DNA from: Opeltia flavorubescens
Lineage: Eukaryota > Ascomycota > Lecanoromycetes > Teloschistales > Teloschistaceae
Direction of reading: 5' to 3'
NCBI GenBank assembly: GCA_000442125.1
Contig: KE546971.1
Coordinates: forward strand, 374,583 to 438,582
DNA length: 64,000 nucleotides
Part shown: positions 60,055 to 64,000 of the stretch, piece by piece
How positions within the stretch are numbered: position 1 is the first letter of the stretch
Layout: each line of letters starts with the position of its first letter
Translations under genes and position numbers: made by a program
Notes under the pieces: generated by a model
Databases searched by the model: none
What the model was told of the DNA's origin: nothing
What the model saw: the letters and a program-made list of their open reading frames with translations, nothing else

Positions 60055-61593
60055 ATGCATCGCACCTACTCCATGCGCCAGTCGCGCGCTCCTACCGCTT
60101 CCCAGATCCAGAACCCTCCTCCACCGACCTCATCCACCAAGTCCGGCAGATTCTTTGGCAAGGCCAGCTTAGGTGAGTTTATGATTTCGAGAGGCATGGG
60201 TAGCGACGATTTGATCTGATGGCCGGTTGTGTTTCCTTCTCTCTTTCACTTACCCGCATTGTGCCGTTCCATTCATTGCGGCTACTCCGAACAGTGCTCG
60301 AGAGAAGGCCACTGAGCCTCAGACTCTTCGTGCTACCCACCTCTCGCCTTGTACGAGGATAAAATCACCTTTTCAACTCCTACGTCCAACACTTCCCACT
60401 TTTTCAATACTTCTGATTGCGTCTAGCGACAAATTGTTATTTTTGTTGGAGTCCAGATCAGTCTTCGCTTCACTGTCTCTGTCAATATCGATGTCGCAGG
60501 CTAACATACTGTCCATCTTTGAGGTGGTGCAGGTCATGCATTCCGTAAACAGACTGCCGGCGCCTTCGGCCCGGACTTGGCCAAGAAGCTCTCGCAGTTG
60601 GTGAAGATGGAGAAGAACGTTATGCGAAGCATGGAGCTTGTTGGACGTGAACGAATGGAAGTTGCTGTATGTTTGCTCAACCGCAACACCTGAAATTGCC
60701 AAATACTGATTCACTCCAGCAACAACTATCAATCTGGGGCGAAGCTTGCGACGATGACGTCTCGGACGTGACAGACAAACTCGGAGTCTTGATCTACGAA
60801 GTCGGTGAACTCGAAGACCAGTTCGTCGACCGTTACGACCAGTACCGCGTCACCATTAAGAGTATCCGCAACATTGAAGCTTCCGTCCAGCCCAGCCGAG
60901 ACCGCAAGCAGAAGATCACCGACCAAATCGCTCAGCTTAAATACAAGGAGCCCAACTCACCCCGCATCGTCGTTCTCGAGCAAGAACTCGTCCGCGCTGA
61001 AGCCGAGTCTCTCGTCGCGGAAGCCCAGCTTTCCAACATCACTCGTGAGAAGCTTAAGGCGGCTTTCACCTATCAATTCGATGCGCTGCGTGAGCATTGC
61101 GAGAAATTGGCCATTATCGCCGGATATGGCAAGCATCTTCTTGAATTGATCGATGATACCCCGGTTACTCCAGGCGAGACCCGTCAAGCCTATGATGGCT
61201 ATGAGGCTAGCAAGGCGTACGTCTTCCTCCATCCCCTACCTCTATAATTCATTCCAAGGCATTTACTGACATCACATCCCCCTTCACAGTATCATCCAAG
61301 ACTGCGAGGACGCCCTCACAAACTGGGTCACCGCCAACGCCGCCGTCAAGCCCGCCCTCTCGACCCGTGCCCGTAACCTCTCCCAGCGCCGCCGTCGCGA
61401 GCAAGGTGAGGGTGTAGACTTGTCGGGCCAGGACAGCAGCATGAAGGATCGCGAGAGTGGCCTTTGGGTCCCTGCAGGCGCGCATCGGGAATACCAGAAT
61501 GAAGAAGAGGAAGAGGAGGAAGAAGAGGAGGAGGAGGCGGCGCCAGCGGGTGGAGCTAGGGGAAGAGAGGAGGCGAGGGAGACTGCTGCTTAA
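60055..61593 (+). CDS. PIL1: Eisosome core BAR-domain protein Pil1/Lsp1
   Basis: Join(60055..60172,60533..60666,60720..61216,61290..61593) encodes 350 residues. Introns are 360, 53 and 73 bp. Pil1 assembles into lattices under the plasma membrane that shape furrow-like eisosomes (MCC) by binding PI(4,5)P2. The N-terminus MHRTYSMRQSRAPTASQ with basic residues matches the membrane-embedding segment. FRKQTAGAFGPDLAKKLSQLVKMEKNVMRSME starts the BAR domain, which continues through QQLSIWGE...VDRYDQYRVTIKSIRNIEASVQPSRDRK to about residue 285. A poly-Glu tail of ~13 residues follows near 325. The length fits the family (yeast Pil1 is 339). The first intron is much longer than others here and splits off the N-terminal segment. 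Confidence 0.96.
60173..60532 (+). other. Unusually long first intron of PIL1
   Basis: 360 bp with GTGAGT and GTGCAG ends, against 47-127 bp for every other intron in the window. Long first introns of highly expressed fungal genes can hold enhancing elements; none is identified here. Confidence 0.7.
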
Positions 61594-62064
61594 AGACTCA
61601 GGTTTGGGCTAGGTAGGGGGAAGAAGGATGAGATAGATACCCGGTTGCTGTGGAGGGGGATGGGCTTGATTAATTGAGCAGCTTGGCCCGGTTTTTACTC
61701 CTGTTCATTTCCTTGATAGATTTGAATGAGATGAGATGGAAGAAGGGATGTAGTAATGAGGGTGAATTATGGAATGCGAAGGTCATGGAGATGATGTAAT
61801 ATCATGTCTTTCCTTTTATCAACTTTTTGTGGTGTTTTTCTGTGCTCTGGTACTGCAGGTATTACATACTACTAGAGGAAGATATCTTACTGCACTAGCA
61901 TGCTTGTTTTTTTTTTCGTGATTCGTGAAATATTCGACCTCAAAGTACTAATATCCATAATTGTATCCCAGTCTGTCTCTTACGAATTTTCTGCTCCCTG
62001 TCTCTCTTTCCTCGTTAGGGGTTTACCTCCTTTTTTCTTGACGTTAGTTTTTACCGCCCATCTT
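61594..62064. other. Convergent intergenic region PIL1 / GH36
   Basis: About 470 bp containing both 3' UTRs. The left half is G-rich on the plus strand and the right half T-rich, following the strand asymmetry of the two genes. No other feature. Confidence 0.5.
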
Positions 62065-64000
62065 CTACCCCTTCACCATAACTACAACTTCGACTTCATT
62101 CCCCCATCCACCCTGAAGACCCATATCCTTCCATGCTCCTTCCACGTCGATTTCTAAGACCTTCCCACAGACCTTTACCGTCTCAACAGGAATGACCCTC
62201 TCCCTCATCAACACTAGGATATTATCTTTCCACCCTTGTTCTCCTCCTTCTCCTCCCATGGTATCGAGAGTGGAAATATATACCCCTAGGGTTCCGAGGG
62301 CTTTTAGAACGATGGAGAGTTTGATGTCGTGAGGAGGTGAGGATGTTAATTGTGGTGCACCGAGGACAGCTGCTGCGCCGGACATTTTTCCTAGGAGGCC
62401 GAGGACGGATACCTCGATTGGTTTATTGGAAGAAGGAGAGGGAGAAGAAGCAGAAAGCAAAGGATAAGCGCTCAAAACCCCCCACCCCTTAACCTCGAGC
62501 GCCAGATCCACCATCGCGAAAGCATCACCTACGTGCATGGGAGGGGAAATATCTCCGCTTGGGTGATGGCGGATGATATATTTTTCTTCTGGCTTGACGC
62601 NGGGAAAGTTTGCCAGCGGGATGAGTTCCGTAAGGGCTTGTTCTGCTACATTAAATACGCCGAGGATACTGACGCCGTAGGTTGCAGAGCCGGTGTGGAA
62701 GGTTCCTACTTGCAGAAACCGGGGGGCGTGGTAGGGGATGTAGACGTTTTGCTCTATGCACTTCGCCACCGCGTTAGGGCGGAGGATGATTGTTTTCCCG
62801 CCCTTGTCCGGCTGCCCCGGGGAAACAGGGGTGATTGTTCTTGCGGTCATGGATTCGATGAGAGGGATGGAGTGTTGGCCTGGTGTATCTGTGATGTAGA
62901 TGGGACCACCGGAGATGCAGCGCGCGGCGGCGTGGAAGCTAGAGTATGGGTGGGAGGTCTGGAACATGTCCCAGTCCGGCAGGACGTTTAGGTGCGAGGT
63001 CAGGAGGGCGGTTAGGGCGTTTGTGAAGATGTGGAAGGGGTGGGAGGAGGGGATTGAGGGGAAGAAGTCGTCAGAATTGCGGACTAGGAGGCGTGGTTTA
63101 TTTGTGGGGAGTTGCGTGTGGAAGAGGATTTGGGGGGTTTGGGACATGCCTGTTTGGTGGGTTTTGTCTGTTAGTTTTGGGGGAGAGAGAGATGGAGGGG
63201 ACGCAGGTGAAACTGAGGTAGGGAGATAGGGGCTAGGATGTAGGCTTACAGGAAATTGCCTTTGTAGAAAAGTAGCGGAGACTGGCGATGGTCCAGGCGT
63301 CTTGGTAGGTTTTCATGAAGCGTCGGCGGTCGTCGGCGTCGTCCATTATGTCGAGGAAGAATTGGGCATCTGTCTTGACGGAATCGACGCCGGCTTCCAG
63401 AAGGAATCTGGGGATATTATTCAGCGTCTGTCTACATTGACAAGGTGATGATAGTAGAATTACCTGTAGAAATCGTCGTACATCCTTGGAACGTCGTTCT
63501 CATGGACTACGGTAAATTCACCTCCAGCCAATCCTTCCGCTTTACGAACCTTTCGAGTCCTGTAATTCTTCGCGATGTTCCCGTCTGGAGAGACACCTCC
63601 CCAGTATCCCAGGATTGCGTGCCATACGGCTATATGNTGTATATTCGGGTGTTGATCCCGTATTTCTATGGCTGTGTGTTTCAATCCGTTTGGAAAGCCC
63701 TCTTTGTTTGCATCGAAATCCGTCCAGCCTCGTTGGAATTGGGATTGACCATGGTTGTCCAGACTTTGCCAGTTATCATCGATGATAAGATTGGTGACTT
63801 TTTGAGTCAGCCATGCAAGTGAAGAGTAAAGCAGGTATCCAGCTTACTCTGTATCCCGTTATCTTTGAGGACATTCAAGGCGTCGAGGATCTTCTGCTCA
63901 TTGAGGCCTTGACCAAGACCATTCCAGGTACAGTAGGTCAGGCCGTCATACCAACTCTCCATCCACTCGGCTTTAACATCCCTCTCAAGAATTTTCTGCA
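62065..64000 (-). CDS. Raffinose synthase / alkaline alpha-galactosidase (GH36), partial
   Basis: Complement(join(62065..63149,63250..63407,63464..63797,63848..>64000)): the 5' end lies beyond the window. Introns are 100, 56 and 50 bp with GT-AG ends, all frame-preserving. The family (plant raffinose synthase, Sip1) hydrolyses or transfers alpha-galactosyl groups. Visible motifs: NLIIDDNWQS, VWHAILGYWGG, the nucleophile region VDSVKTDAQFFLD, AISCMSQTPQILFH, RNSDDFFP, HLNVLPDWDMFQTSHP with the acid/base Asp, and FHAAARCISGGPIYITD. The C-terminal ~150 residues are a less conserved beta-rich region. Fungal members lack a clear secretion signal as a rule; that cannot be checked here. Two N positions (62601, 63637) each fall in frame and blank one codon. 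Substrate (melibiose, raffinose or a fungal glycan) is unknown. Confidence 0.92.

Overview
The window is nuclear DNA from a filamentous ascomycete, most likely Pezizomycotina. The evidence is short GT-AG introns (mostly 47-96 bp), a fungal gene set (eisosome Pil1, CAF-1 Cac2, MSH6, mitochondrial TyrRS, ABC-C transporter, secreted glutaminyl cyclase, succinate-semialdehyde dehydrogenase, raffinose-synthase family GH36) and a 28.6-kb AT-saturated block with the marks of repeat-induced point mutation (RIP). The genus cannot be read from the sequence. Exon structures given here were derived by hand from splice sites, frame and protein-family motifs.

Layout. 1-18.6 kb is gene-rich: a large serine-rich protein with a C-terminal membrane anchor (-), SSADH (-), glutaminyl cyclase (-) divergent from a two-pass probable mitochondrial protein (+), a small basic nuclear protein (+), MSH6 (-) and mitochondrial TyrRS (-). 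A U6 snRNA gene (+) lies at 18.73-18.83 kb, with an upstream TATA box and a B-box just past its terminator. 19.166-47.822 kb is one nested transposon stack. 48.2-64 kb is gene-rich again: a DUF7580-like protein (-), an ABC-C transporter (-), CAC2 (+), PIL1 (+) and a GH36 gene (-) running off the right edge.

The transposon stack can be taken apart layer by layer. The outer layer is a Fot1/pogo-type DNA transposon with TA target duplications, ~103-bp terminal inverted repeats and a ruined DDE transposase; without its insertions it would be ~3.9 kb. Two Ty3/Gypsy chromoviruses of one family (297-bp LTRs, both on the minus strand) sit inside it. Copy B is 9,150 bp with AATTC duplications. Copy A is split by a second Ty3/Gypsy element (6,437 bp, 424-bp LTRs, GTAAA duplications), inserted just upstream of A's chromodomain. 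The empty site of that insertion is preserved in copy B. All layers are eroded by CpA-type RIP, but the outer ~65-70 bp of each pogo terminus keep normal composition.

Most unusual content: (i) both chromovirus copies carry ~3.3 kb beyond the chromodomain with a long reading frame antisense to pol, interrupted mainly by RIP-type stops; (ii) the RIP boundary is sharp inside the pogo TIR; (iii) a 34-bp inverted pair and a 15-bp direct pair lie just outside the transposon; (iv) the U6 gene has a B-box about 7 bp after its T-run; (v) MSH6 uses a probable GC-AG intron; (vi) several genes become strongly G-rich and C-poor on the coding strand toward their 3' ends.
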